The notes under the pieces were generated by a model. That model saw only the letters and a list, made by a program, of their open reading frames with translations, was not told the origin of the DNA and searched no databases. A program made the position numbers and the translations under genes. DNA of 64,000 bases, taken from the NCBI GenBank assembly GCA_964455095.1, contig CAYVUV010000153.1:7214-71213 (forward strand). The letters run 5' to 3'. Shown one piece after another: positions 27,082 through 35,305 of the stretch. The stretch comes from CAYVUV01 sp964455095 (GTDB lineage Bacteria; Desulfobacterota; Binatia; HRBIN30; CADEER01). Position 1 is the first letter of the stretch. Each line of letters starts with the position of its first letter.

Positions 27082-28185
27082 ATGAGCCCCGACTTCGCCA
27101 TCATCGGCGGGGGTGTGATCGGCTGCGCGATCGCGCACGCCCTGGCGCGCGCCGGCGCCGGTGCGATCACGGTCATCGAGCGCGGCCAGCCGGGTGCCGA
27201 GGCGTCGAGCGCGGCAGCCGGCGTGCTCGCGGTGGCCAGCAGTCGCCAGCCGCGCGGTCCGCTGTACGACCTCAAGTGTGCCAGCGCGGCGCTGTTTCCG
27301 GCGCTGGTCGACGAGCTGCGCGAGACAGTGGGCGTCGACGTCGAGTACGCGCGCGCGGGGCTGGTCGACCTCGCCTTTACGCCGGCCGAGGCCGAGCGAC
27401 TGCAACGGCTGGTGGATCGGCGGCGCGAGCGCGGATTCGCGGTCGAGTCGCTCGATCCACCAGCGCTGCGCGCCCGCGAGCCGGCGGTCAATCCGACGGT
27501 GTGCGCCGGCGCGTGGTTCGGCGATGACCGCTCGCTCAACGCGACGCGCCTCGTCGACGCGCTGCAGCGCGCCGGCGCTGCCCGCGGTGTCGACTTTCGC
27601 CGCGCGGCCCCGGTGACCGGAGTGGAATTCGGCGGCGGCCGGGTGCTGGCGCTGACGGCCGGGGGCGAGCGCCTGACGCCGGGACATGTGATCGTCGCCG
27701 CCGGCGCGTGGTCGGCCGAGATCGGCGCACTGCTGCGTGTGCGGATTCCGGTGCGCCCGGACCGCGGCGAGATGCTGGCCCTGCGGCCGGCGCAACCGGT
27801 GCGCCACACGCTGTCGTGGCACGATGGCTACGTGGTGCCGCGGGCCGACGGCGAGGTGCTCATCGGCAGCACCAGCGCGCCCGGCGTGTCGCACAAGGAG
27901 GTGACGGCCAGTTCCGTCGCGCAGCTGCTGCGCCGCGCCGTGCGCATGGTCCCGGCGCTCGCCGATGCCGCCCTGCTGCGCACCTGGTCGGGGCTGCGTC
28001 CGGCGTGCGCGCTGCGGCGCCCGATGATCGGCCCGCTGCGCGGCTTTGCCAACGTCACGCTCGCCACCGGTCACCACCGCAGCGGCGTGCTGCTCGCGCC
28101 GATTACCGCCCAGCTCGTCGCCGAGCTCCTCTTGCAGGGCGCGACCAGCTTGCCGATCCAGCCGTTCCGCCACCGCGCCAGATGA
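27082..28185 (+). CDS. thiO: Glycine oxidase ThiO-like FAD enzyme
   Basis: The ATG at 27082 places the GxGxxG motif IIGGGVIG at residues 7-14; the frame is open further upstream but without sense. The protein is 367 aa, with the DAO-type fold: VIERGQPGAEASSAAAGVLA at the FAD contact, VIVAAGAWSAEIG, PVRPDRGEMLAL, and the C-terminal TWSGLRPACALRRPMIGPLRGFANVTLATGHHRSGVLLAPITAQLVAELL, typical of ThiO. The enzyme oxidises glycine to the imine for the thiazole part of thiamin in many bacteria. No other thiamin gene is near, and I see no TPP riboswitch in the 97-bp gap before it. A general D-amino-acid oxidase role is an alternative. Confidence 0.8.
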   Translation: MSPDFAIIGGGVIGCAIAHALARAGAGAITVIERGQPGAEASSAAAGVLAVASSRQPRGPLYDLKCASAALFPALVDELRETVGVDVEYARAGLVDLAFTPAEAERLQRLVDRRRERGFAVESLDPPALRAREPAVNPTVCAGAWFGDDRSLNATRLVDALQRAGAARGVDFRRAAPVTGVEFGGGRVLALTAGGERLTPGHVIVAAGAWSAEIGALLRVRIPVRPDRGEMLALRPAQPVRHTLSWHDGYVVPRADGEVLIGSTSAPGVSHKEVTASSVAQLLRRAVRMVPALADAALLRTWSGLRPACALRRPMIGPLRGFANVTLATGHHRSGVLLAPITAQLVAELLLQGATSLPIQPFRHRAR

Positions 28186-28201
28186 AGACGGGATCCGCTC
28201 C

Positions 28202-28373
28202 GGCCTCCTGCCCCTCGACGGGGGAGGATCGAGGTGGGGGTGATTCAACAACTCCGCTTCCTTCTTCGCTGCGTACCCTCCTCTTGCTGCGCGAGAAGCA
28301 GCGGAGCCGCAGGCGCGGGTGTTTCATTGCCCCCCATCCAAACCTTCCCCCGCAAGGGGGGGGAAGGCTTTCT
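28202..28373. repeat. Palindromic repeat, family C, copy 2 (modules separated by a loop)
   Basis: Module P2 (GCCCCTCGACGGGGGAGG, then GAGGTGGGGGTGATT) starts near 28209. After about 80 bp with GCGGAGCCGCAGGCGCGGGT, module P1 follows inverted (CCCCCCATCCAAACCTTCC then GCAAGGGGGGGGAAGGCTTTC). Both share their sequence with copies 1 and 3. Confidence 0.85.
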
Positions 28374-28392
28374 GAACTGATGGGGTTCGGTG

Positions 28393-29514
28393 TCAGGTCG
28401 ACACGGCCCCGGCGTGGTACACGCGGGAGTGGGCGATGAGCCCCTGCTCGTTGGTCTCCAGCAGCTCGACGGTCGGCTCGACGGCGCCGACGCCGTGGCG
28501 CTGGTACTCGACGACGACGGTGCGCGGGCCGCTGGAAATGGAGCGCGGTTCGAAGCGCAGGGAAGGGTAGTGAGCCAGGCCGCGGCGGAAGTAGTCGGCG
28601 ATGGCGTCGCGGCCGTGCACGGTCTCGTCCGCGCCGCCGAGCGCGCGCACGCGCGCCGAGGTGTGGCGGGCGTCCTGTGCGTAGAGGGCCAGGATGCGCG
28701 CGAGGTCGTGGGCGTTCCACGCCTCGAGCCAGCGCTCGGCAAGCGGCGCGGTCGGGGTTTCTGAGGGAGCGAGCGGGCGGCGGTGGACGACGGTCGGCGC
28801 GGCCTGGTCGGTGGGCATGAGCAGCATGTCCTCGACGTTCACCCACGGCGGCCGGCTGACGCACCACAGGATCGCCTCGGCGCAGTCGGCCGCCGACAGC
28901 GGCCGCGTGTCCTCGTACACCTTGGCAGCGCGGTCGCGGTCGCCGTGGAAGCGCACCTCGCTGAACTCGGTCGGCACCAGGCCCGGGTCGACGCTGCTGA
29001 CGCGGATGCCGGTGCCGAGCAGGTCGAGGCGCAGCGCCTTGTTCAGCGTCTTCACCGCGGCTTTGCTGGCGCAGTACACGTTGCCGTTGGCGTAGACCTC
29101 GTGTCCGGCCACCGAGCCGACGTTGATCACGTGGCCGTGGCCGCGCTCGACCATGCCGGGCAGCACCGCGCGTGTCACGTAGAGCAGGCCCTTGACGTTG
29201 GTGTCGATCATCTCGTCCCAATCGTCCTCCAGGCCGCGGTGCACGGGCGCCAATCCGCGCGACAGCCCGGCGTTGTTCACCAACACGTCGATCGCCGCGA
29301 GCTCGGCGGGGAGCCCCGCCACGGCGGCGTGCACCGCGGCGCGATCGCGCACGTCGAGCCCGACGAGATGGGTTGCGACGGGCAACTCCGCCGCCAGCGC
29401 GCGCAGGCGCTCCATGCGGCGCGCCGCCAGTACCAATTGCGCGCCGCAGCGCGCGAAGGCGCGCGCCGTCGCGGCGCCGATGCCGCTCGATGCCCCGGTG
29501 ATGAACACGATCAT
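28393..29514 (-). CDS. Short-chain dehydrogenase fused to a SnoaL-like domain
   Basis: The ATG ending at 29514 follows CAGGAGGG; a longer frame upstream is not needed. The 373-aa product has an SDR domain (1-245) with the cofactor motif TGASSGIG, NNAG at 80-83, and the catalytic Ser134, Tyr147 and Lys151 (YCASK), as in YdfG/serine-dehydrogenase-like classical SDRs that use NADP. A second domain (about 255-370) starts RWLEAWNAHDLARILALYAQDARHTS, the pattern of SnoaL/NTF2-like polyketide-cyclase-type folds. SDR and SnoaL are usually separate proteins. The fusion may bind a substrate for the SDR in the NTF2 pocket. No adjacent pathway gene tells the substrate. Confidence 0.85.
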   Translation of the reverse strand: MIVFITGASSGIGAATARAFARCGAQLVLAARRMERLRALAAELPVATHLVGLDVRDRAAVHAAVAGLPAELAAIDVLVNNAGLSRGLAPVHRGLEDDWDEMIDTNVKGLLYVTRAVLPGMVERGHGHVINVGSVAGHEVYANGNVYCASKAAVKTLNKALRLDLLGTGIRVSSVDPGLVPTEFSEVRFHGDRDRAAKVYEDTRPLSAADCAEAILWCVSRPPWVNVEDMLLMPTDQAAPTVVHRRPLAPSETPTAPLAERWLEAWNAHDLARILALYAQDARHTSARVRALGGADETVHGRDAIADYFRRGLAHYPSLRFEPRSISSGPRTVVVEYQRHGVGAVEPTVELLETNEQGLIAHSRVYHAGAVST

Positions 29515-29657
29515 GGCCAATCCCTCCTGGTCCGCCCTGATTACCGGCCTGGCTGCGCGGCGGCAACGGTGCCTCCACGATCGTCGCGCCACCGCCCGGG
29601 GCTGCCTTGCGACGCCCATGGGCCCGTGGTACACGATCTGTCCTCGCCGTCCGACAC

Positions 29658-29731
<74 letters not shown>

Positions 29732-29736
29732 CTTCA

Positions 29737-29774
29737 CGAAAGGCCTTGTAGCGCAATGCTACCAAGGCCTTTCG
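29737..29774 (+). terminator. Terminator hairpin after tRNA-Arg
   Basis: CGAAAGGCCTTGTAGC pairs with GCTA(C)CAAGGCCTTTCG, a 16-bp stem with one bulge and a short loop. A TCTATTT stretch follows. It sits directly downstream of the tRNA, so it most likely ends that transcript. Confidence 0.75.
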
Positions 29775-29904
29775 TCTATTTGAGGCCGCAGCACGCCGTG
29801 CGTGGGTTCCTTGGCGGGCGGTGGCGCATTTTGCGGCATCGATCCTTGACAGTCGGCGAGAAACACGCCAGAGGTCAAGGCGAAAACCCGAAGGAGGGCC
29901 CGAG

Positions 29905-30642
29905 ATGGTGCATGCGAATGATCGGGGGCGGCGGTTTGTTCGATGCGTTCTGTTGCTGGCTCTCCTCGCTCCTGGACCGAGCCTGGCGGCGGATCATCAG
30001 GATTCCCCGTCGGTACTTGCCGACCCCACCTCCGATCTCGGTGACGCCCTGGCGTGGATGTCGCCCGATGCCACCAAGCTCAATCTGCTCGCTTCGGTTG
30101 TGCGCCGGGCGACGCCGGAGTCGCGTTTCTCGGACGCCGTGCAGTATGTGTTCCACACAACGAGTCGCAATGCCTTTGGCGACCCGCCCTCTGCCGAGGT
30201 CAACGTGATCTGCACCTTCGAAGGGACCGACGTGCAGACGATCAGCTGCTGGGCGGGCGACAAGAGCTACGTCACCGGCAACGCCAGCGATCCGAATGGT
30301 ATCGTCAGCGACGACGGCGATCTGCGCGTGTTCGCCGGGCTGCGCAACGACGCCTTTTTCTTCAACTCCAGTGGTTTCAACGCCACCCGCGCCGCGGTGC
30401 GTGCCGCGGCTCCCTCCCTGACCTTCGATGCGGCCGGGTGTCCGGCGGTCGATGCGGCGACCTCGAGTGCTCTCGTCGACTTGCTGGCGAGCAGCGTGCC
30501 GGCGGGGGGCGGGGAGCCGGGGCCGGCGGTCGACGCGTTCGGCGAGGCCAACATTCTGGTGATCGCCCTGCAGGTCGACAAGTCCATCGTCACGCGCAGT
30601 GGGTCCATCGTGTCCGTCTGGGGCAGCACGAACCGCCGCTAG
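29905..30642 (+). CDS. Secreted DUF4331-type protein
   Basis: The ATG at 29905 has AAGGAGGG eight bases upstream and starts a signal peptide (RFVRCVLLLALLAPGPSLA before ADHQDSP). The product is 245 aa. The mature N-terminus, DHQDSPSVLADPTSDLGDALAWMSP, then SDAVQYVFHTTSR, CTFEGTDVQTISCWAGD and DLRVFAGLRNDAFFFNSSGF, match the first half of DUF4331 proteins. These are periplasmic or surface proteins of unknown role that often sit in gene pairs. The next gene, 25 bp on, looks like the second half. A beta-rich fold with one or two disulfides is likely. Confidence 0.82.
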   Translation: MVHANDRGRRFVRCVLLLALLAPGPSLAADHQDSPSVLADPTSDLGDALAWMSPDATKLNLLASVVRRATPESRFSDAVQYVFHTTSRNAFGDPPSAEVNVICTFEGTDVQTISCWAGDKSYVTGNASDPNGIVSDDGDLRVFAGLRNDAFFFNSSGFNATRAAVRAAAPSLTFDAAGCPAVDAATSSALVDLLASSVPAGGGEPGPAVDAFGEANILVIALQVDKSIVTRSGSIVSVWGSTNRR

Positions 30643-30667
30643 CGGATCGGGGAAGGGAGACGCAATC

Positions 30668-31297
30668 ATGAGGTACAGCGTGAGGGTTTCCTCCGGGGCG
30701 CTGCTGGGCGCGGTTCTTCTCCTCTCCGGGTGCTCGGGCGGTGACGACGACGGCGGCGGCAACTCGAATCCACCACCCCCCGCGATCGGGGCGCAGATCG
30801 ACCGCATGGGCCGCTCGGCGGTCAACACTGCGCTCATCGGACCCTTCCTCGAACAGTCGGAGCGGGGGGCGATGCAGGATGCCTACAACGCCGAGAACAC
30901 CCCTGCCATGTTCGCCGACTTCTCCGGGGAGATCGCCAGTAACCTGGCCATCTACGACGCCCTCGACGGCGAATGCGGCAACCAGCTGCTTGCCGGGGCG
31001 ACAGCGGAAGCGGGGCGTTACGATGGGCTGGCGGGCGTCCTTGCGAATGATCAGCTCTTCGTCAATGCCGCGTCCGGAACGTGCACGACCTATCTCGCCG
31101 TCGAAGCGAATGCCCTCGGGCTCACCAACACGGACTGCGGTGGGCGCACGCCGTTGTATGACACGATCGACATCACCTACTCCGCGCTTGCCACGGGAGG
31201 GTTCAGCGGCGTGACCGACGGGATTCCCAAGGATGCCGACGGCACGGCGTCGGCGTCGGCATTCCCCTTCTACGACGATCCGCTCGACCTCGAGTAG
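30668..31297 (+). CDS. Lipoprotein resembling the C-terminal half of DUF4331
   Basis: The ATG at 30668 follows a GGGGAAGGGAG-type ribosome-binding site. The N-terminus MRYSVRVSSGALLGAVLLLSGC is a lipoprotein signal with lipobox LSGC. The mature protein (about 190 aa) begins with an Asp/Gly/Pro linker, then IDRMGRSAVNTALIGPFL, the hallmark of the second part of DUF4331 proteins, and a C-terminal GGRTPLYDTIDITYSALATGGFSGVTDGI block. It is directly downstream of the other DUF4331-type gene, and a TPR lipoprotein gene begins 11 bp after its stop. The three probably form an operon for an outer-surface complex. Confidence 0.8.
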   Translation: MRYSVRVSSGALLGAVLLLSGCSGGDDDGGGNSNPPPPAIGAQIDRMGRSAVNTALIGPFLEQSERGAMQDAYNAENTPAMFADFSGEIASNLAIYDALDGECGNQLLAGATAEAGRYDGLAGVLANDQLFVNAASGTCTTYLAVEANALGLTNTDCGGRTPLYDTIDITYSALATGGFSGVTDGIPKDADGTASASAFPFYDDPLDLE

Positions 31298-31307
31298 CGA
31301 CGCGTTC

Positions 31308-32525
31308 GTGCCTGCATCACTGGCGCCCGACAGGTCCTCATTTTCGCGACCAGTGGGTGGTGCTGCCCGCCCCTGGGTGGCGGCTGCGGTGTGCGGCCTG
31401 ACGATCATTGCGGGTTGTCGCGGCGACCCCTCTCGTGCCAGCAGCAATATCAAGGCGGGGTCCGTTGCGACGCAAGGCGTGGCAGACGATGCCATACGGC
31501 CGCTGTCACAAAGCGAGCGGCGAACCACCGCCGGTGCGATTGTCCTGCGCAACCTGAACGGCGAGATCGATGCGCTCGAGGCGCGGCTGAGGATCACGCC
31601 GAGTGACGTGGGCGCCGCCGCCGCGCTGGTCGAGGCGCTCAACATGCGCGCGCTCTGCCTCGGGCGCTTGAGCGATCATGCGCGGGCCGCCGCGGTGGCC
31701 GAGCAGGTGGCGCAAGCGGCGCCCGAGCAGGCGAAGTCGTATCTCCTGCGCGCCCGGGGCCGCACGGCGTTCCATCGCTTCGCGGCCGCGCTCGCCGATC
31801 TGCGCGAAGCCGAGAGCCGCGGGGCGCCGGCGGACGACGTGGCGCTGCTGCGCGCCAACATTCTCAGCGAGATTGGTGAGCCCGACGAGGCGATGCGAAC
31901 GCTCGGGGCGCGGGCGGCCGGTGGGGGCAACATTCTCTCGCTCGGCGTTGCGGCCTCGCTCCAGGCCGACGCTGGCGAGTTCGAGCAGGCGCAGCAGATG
32001 TTTCGTCGGGCGGTGGAGGAGTACCGCGACGTTTCACCGCTTCCCATCGCGTGGATCTACATCCGGCAGGCCATGACGCTCGAGAAGCGGGGACGCGTCG
32101 ATCAAGCGAGAGAGTTCTACGAGGCGGCGCTCGAGCGCTTTCCGTCGTTCGTGCCGGCGCTCTCGAAGCTCGCCGACCTCGAGACCGCGGCCGGGCGCAC
32201 GGGGCGCGCCGAAGTGCTGCTGCGCGCCGTGCGCGCGGTCTCCGACGACCCTGATCACCTGAGCCGACTCGCCGCGCTCCTGCGCCAGCGGGGGGAAGAG
32301 GCGGAGGCCTCCCGGCTGCGGGACGAGGCGCAGGGCCGCTTCGACGCCCTCGTCGCCGAGTTCCCCGAGGCTTTCGCGGCGCACGCCGCCGAGTTCTGGC
32401 TCGGTGTGGGCGGAGATACGCAAAAGGGACTGGAGTTGGCGAGAGTCAACTGGAAGGTGCGCCACCGACCGGAAGACCAGGCCCTTCTCGCCCGCGCGGA
32501 AGAAGCCGCGCGCAATGAGTTCTGA
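31308..32525 (+). CDS. TPR-repeat lipoprotein
   Basis: I start it at the GTG at 31308, 11 bp after the previous stop; an earlier in-frame start lies inside that gene. The 405-aa product has a lipoprotein signal (ARPWVAAAVCGLTIIAGC, lipobox IAGC) after an unusually long N-region. The mature part is largely helical with TPR units (for example EEALNMRALC-like pairs, LLRARGRTAFHRFAAALADLREAE, and YIRQAMTLEKRGRVDQAREFYEAALERFPSF). Such TPR proteins commonly accompany DUF4331 proteins and may scaffold them. No catalytic motif is present. Confidence 0.82.
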   Translation: MPASLAPDRSSFSRPVGGAARPWVAAAVCGLTIIAGCRGDPSRASSNIKAGSVATQGVADDAIRPLSQSERRTTAGAIVLRNLNGEIDALEARLRITPSDVGAAAALVEALNMRALCLGRLSDHARAAAVAEQVAQAAPEQAKSYLLRARGRTAFHRFAAALADLREAESRGAPADDVALLRANILSEIGEPDEAMRTLGARAAGGGNILSLGVAASLQADAGEFEQAQQMFRRAVEEYRDVSPLPIAWIYIRQAMTLEKRGRVDQAREFYEAALERFPSFVPALSKLADLETAAGRTGRAEVLLRAVRAVSDDPDHLSRLAALLRQRGEEAEASRLRDEAQGRFDALVAEFPEAFAAHAAEFWLGVGGDTQKGLELARVNWKVRHRPEDQALLARAEEAARNEF

Positions 32526-32905
32526 GGGACGTTCCCGGATTGCGGCATGCGAGCGCCTGGGGCGGATGGTTGTGCGTCACCTGACGGGTGACCCACCCGA
32601 TTCCGCCAGTTCGGTAGCGCTGCCGTCGTTTGCGATGGGGTTCGTGCCCGCACTGATCGAGCGGCGGCGCCGGCTTTGCTCGGCAAGTGGTGCGGTCCTT
32701 CTGGTTCCTCTCCCTCCGGGAGAGGCCAGGTGAGGGGATCGAACAAACTCTTCAACGAATCACGGGTCGAAGCCATCATTTCATCCCCTCACCTTACCTC
32801 TCCCGGGGGACCCCGGGGGGAGAGGAACTTCTTTGAGGAACTGCCGGGCAAAGTCGGCGCCGACCCAGCCCGCGCGGGTGGCATGTCTCTTGCGCTGCGG
32901 TGAGG
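32526..32905. other. Non-coding gap containing repeat family D
   Basis: No convincing gene lies here. The main feature is the inverted repeat at 32704-32828, described separately. Short open frames across it have no ribosome-binding site or recognisable domain. Confidence 0.6.
32704..32828. repeat. Palindromic intergenic repeat, family D
   Basis: The left arm is TTCCTCTCCCTCCGGGAGAG then GCCAGGTGAGGGGAT. The inverted right arm is ATCCCCTCACCTTACCTCTC followed by CCGGGGG and GGGGAGAGGAA. Each arm is also a short palindrome. It occurs once in the window. Confidence 0.8.
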
Positions 32906-33319
32906 ATGGAAACGAAGAATCGGATGGCGATGCTGACGACCGATGTTGTTATCGACCGAGCAGCGATCAGCGAGCGCTTCGACGGCGACTGGGAGCTGGT
33001 GGGCGTGATCGCGGAGATGTTCCTCAAGGATTGCCCGCGACGGTTGCGCGTGGTGCGCGAGGCGGTGGCCGCCGGTGACTGCGAGGCGCTGGAGCATGCC
33101 GCCCACTTGCTCAGGGGCTCGATCAGTAACTTCGGAGCCCCGGTCGCGGCCCAGGCGGCCCTGGAGTTGGAGGTAATGGCCGGCGCGCGTCATCTGATTG
33201 ATGCCGCGGCCGTGTATGGCGTGCTGGAGCGCGAGGTCGCTCGCCTGACGCCAGTGCTCGTCCGCCTCGTTCGCGAGGCCGGTTTCAACGCCGGGCACGC
33301 CACTGCCATCGCGGTGTGA
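32906..33319 (+). CDS. Histidine phosphotransfer (HPt) protein
   Basis: The product is a small four-helix HPt domain of 137 aa from the ATG at 32906; a GTG at 32900 and an ATG at 32924 are alternatives. The phospho-acceptor is His67 in AAHLLRGSISNFGA, close to the consensus AHxLKGxxxNxGA. There is no kinase or receiver in the same protein. A lone receiver lies at 34146 and a hybrid kinase at 36097, so it may shuttle phosphate between such proteins. It is cytoplasmic. Confidence 0.82.
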   Translation: METKNRMAMLTTDVVIDRAAISERFDGDWELVGVIAEMFLKDCPRRLRVVREAVAAGDCEALEHAAHLLRGSISNFGAPVAAQAALELEVMAGARHLIDAAAVYGVLEREVARLTPVLVRLVREAGFNAGHATAIAV

Positions 33320-33402
33320 GTGGGCGAAGAACGTGCTAACGAAGCCGAAGGTGAGGAAGAATTCAGCCGGAGAGTCGGCAAGACCCTCCAGTCGCAAATT
33401 GA

Positions 33403-33855
33403 ATGCTGCGGATCTTCGTTGATGCCGATGCCTGTCCGGTGAAGGACGAGATCTATCGCGTTGCGGAGCGCTACGCCCTGCGGGTCACCCTCGTCTCGAA
33501 CAGCCGCATGCGGGTGCCGGAAAAGGACTGGATCGAGCTCGTCGTGGTTGCCGAAGGGTTCGATGCCGCTGACGACCGGATCGTCGATATGCTCGAGACG
33601 GGCGACATCGTCGTCTCGGCGGATATCCTGCTGGCGGCGCGCTGCCTGCAAAAGGGCGCGCACGTCATCGGCACGACCGGCAAGCCGTTTCTCGATGACA
33701 ACATCGGCGCCTCCGTTGCGACGCGCGATCTGCACGCCGCGTTGCGCGAGTCGGGAGAGATGCGGGGCGGACCTCCGCCGCTGCAGAAACGCGACCGGTC
33801 CCGCTTCCTGCAAAGCCTCGACGCCGCCATCCAGCGTATCGGTCGCGGTAAGTGA
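33403..33855 (+). CDS. yaiI: YaiI/YqxD family protein (DUF188)
   Basis: The 150-aa product matches the family over its full length: IFVDADACPVKDEIYRVA, the VTLVSNSRM strand, AADDRIVDML, DIVVSADILLAARCLQKGA and DNIGASVATRDLHAALRESGE near the C-terminus. The acidic residues resemble PIN-like nuclease folds, but no activity is established for the family. It appears to be transcribed alone, with a hairpin after its stop. Confidence 0.92.
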   Translation: MLRIFVDADACPVKDEIYRVAERYALRVTLVSNSRMRVPEKDWIELVVVAEGFDAADDRIVDMLETGDIVVSADILLAARCLQKGAHVIGTTGKPFLDDNIGASVATRDLHAALRESGEMRGGPPPLQKRDRSRFLQSLDAAIQRIGRGK

Positions 33856-33864
33856 GACCTGTGC

Positions 33865-33887
33865 GCCGGGAGTCGTCGCCTCCCGGC
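33865..33887 (+). terminator. Hairpin after yaiI
   Basis: GCCGGGAG and CTCCCGGC form an 8-bp stem with a 7-nt loop, 10 bp after the stop. There is no T tract, so termination is probable rather than certain. The remaining gap to 34145 shows nothing else I can name. Confidence 0.5.
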
Positions 33888-34145
33888 AGCTCGTGCGGGA
33901 CGCGGCGGGTTGCTTCGATTCTCCTTTTCGCTCGCCCGCCTTGGTCTGCGAGAGGGGAAGGGCCGCTCCACCACCTGATCGCCCGCCGGGGGGCGCCCAT
34001 TCGCAGGCGGCAAGGAGCGGTGTTCCGGCCGCCTCCGGTCGTTCGGCCCGCGTAGGAGTACGCGCGTAGTTATCCCGGGTTACGCACCGACGGATTGCGG
34101 CATGCGAATGACGGGATGCGGCCCCTGATGAGAGAGGGAGCGTCG

Positions 34146-34520
34146 ATGCCGAACAGTGCCCCCGCCATACTGTTGGTCGAAGACGCGTTCGAATTGCGTG
34201 AAGCGCTTGAAGAGGTCCTGCGTCTCGAAGGCTACGCGGTACAGGCAGCGGCGGACGGGCGACAGGCGTTGTCGACTCTCGAGGCGGGCTTTAGGCCGTG
34301 CGTGATCCTCCTCGACTTCGAGATGCCGGTCATGGATGGCTTCGAGTTTCGGCGACACCAGACGGCGAACCCGCACTTTGCCGCCATTCCTCTCATCGCG
34401 CATTCGGGGGCCTACAGCGTCGAGAAGAAGGCAGATGAAATCGGGGCCGCCGCCTTCATTCGGAAACCGGCCAACATGGAGTATCTCCTCGCGCTGTTGC
34501 AGCAGCATCGCCTGAAATAG
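34146..34520 (+). CDS. Single-domain response regulator (receiver)
   Basis: The product is 124 aa from the ATG at 34146 (upstream GAGAGGGAG); the longer frame from 34095 lacks support. It is a CheY-like receiver with the acidic pair Glu12-Asp13, the phospho-acceptor Asp57 in LLDFEMPVMDGFEF, Ser in AHSGAYS and the Lys in FIRKP. No output domain is present, so it works by protein interaction, as CheY or Spo0F do. It is not next to a kinase; the nearest phosphorelay parts are the HPt at 32906 and the hybrid kinase at 36097. Confidence 0.9.
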   Translation: MPNSAPAILLVEDAFELREALEEVLRLEGYAVQAAADGRQALSTLEAGFRPCVILLDFEMPVMDGFEFRRHQTANPHFAAIPLIAHSGAYSVEKKADEIGAAAFIRKPANMEYLLALLQQHRLK

Positions 34521-34585
34521 CATCCCTGCGCCAAGGCGGGTCCCGGTGCGGAGGCCGGCTATGTCGGGAGCGGTCGGCGCGCGGT

Positions 34586-35254
34586 TCACGCGGGGGGACG
34601 GGGCGCCCCCTCCCAGAGCCGGAAGCCGCCGGTGAAGGCGTTGCTGTTGGTGCCGAGGCGGGTGTCGGGCGGCAAGGTGTCGAGCTTCTTGGCGTTGCCG
34701 CCGCCGAGGACGACGTAGTCGGCGACCAGCGCGGCCTTCAGGCAGGCGACGACGTCCGCCACTTCCTGGCGCCATTTCTTCTTGCCGAGCCGCTCCAGGC
34801 CGCGCAGGCCGACGAAGTCCTCGAAGGTCTTGCCCTTCTTGTAGGGCAGGTGCGCCAGCTCCATCGGAGCGACGACGCCGTCGACGATCAGCGTCGAGCC
34901 CAATCCGGTGCCGAGACCGAGGAAGAGCATGCGGCCGCCCTCATAGCTGCCGAGGGCCTGCATGGCGGCGTCGTTGATGAGCTTGACCGGGCAGCGGAAG
35001 CGCTTGGCGAAGTCGAATCCCACCCAACCCGGGCCGAGGTTCTTCGGCTCGAGCGCCGGCTTGCCGTCGAGGACCAGGCCGGGATACCCGATGGCCACCG
35101 CCTCGTAGCGCCAGCCCTTGGCCAACGCGCGCACCTTGGCCACCATCTGCGCGGGCGTGAGCGTCGGCCCGGACGGCACCTTGCGCACCTCGCTCTGCCC
35201 CGTGGCGAGGATCTTGACGTTGGTGCCCCCGATATCGATGACCAGGATGTTCAT
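34586..35254 (-). CDS. ROK-family sugar kinase, polyphosphate glucokinase-like
   Basis: The 222-aa product has the ASKHA fold: the phosphate-1 loop VIDIGGTNVKIL, the catalytic Asp95 in LINDAAMQALG and the phosphate-2 loop GLGTGLGSTLIVDG, followed by ELAHLPY. The zinc-binding CxCGxxGC motif of many ROK repressors is absent. Length and motifs fit PpgK-like polyphosphate/ATP glucokinases. A PPK2 polyphosphate kinase is encoded at 52483, far from it, so polyphosphate use is suggested only by family. It lies tail-to-head with tag, 51 bp away on the same strand. Confidence 0.82.
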   Translation of the reverse strand: MNILVIDIGGTNVKILATGQSEVRKVPSGPTLTPAQMVAKVRALAKGWRYEAVAIGYPGLVLDGKPALEPKNLGPGWVGFDFAKRFRCPVKLINDAAMQALGSYEGGRMLFLGLGTGLGSTLIVDGVVAPMELAHLPYKKGKTFEDFVGLRGLERLGKKKWRQEVADVVACLKAALVADYVVLGGGNAKKLDTLPPDTRLGTNSNAFTGGFRLWEGAPRPPA

Positions 35255-35305
35255 GCGATCGCCCCCCGTCGGTGCGCGCTTGTAGCACGAGGTCAGCGCA
35301 GGCGG

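Noticed and set aside
32536..34107. Identical 17-mer CGGATTGCGGCATGCGA at 32536 and 34091
   Set aside because: With this GC content about one or two such 17-mer matches are expected by chance in a 64-kb window, and the flanks do not match.
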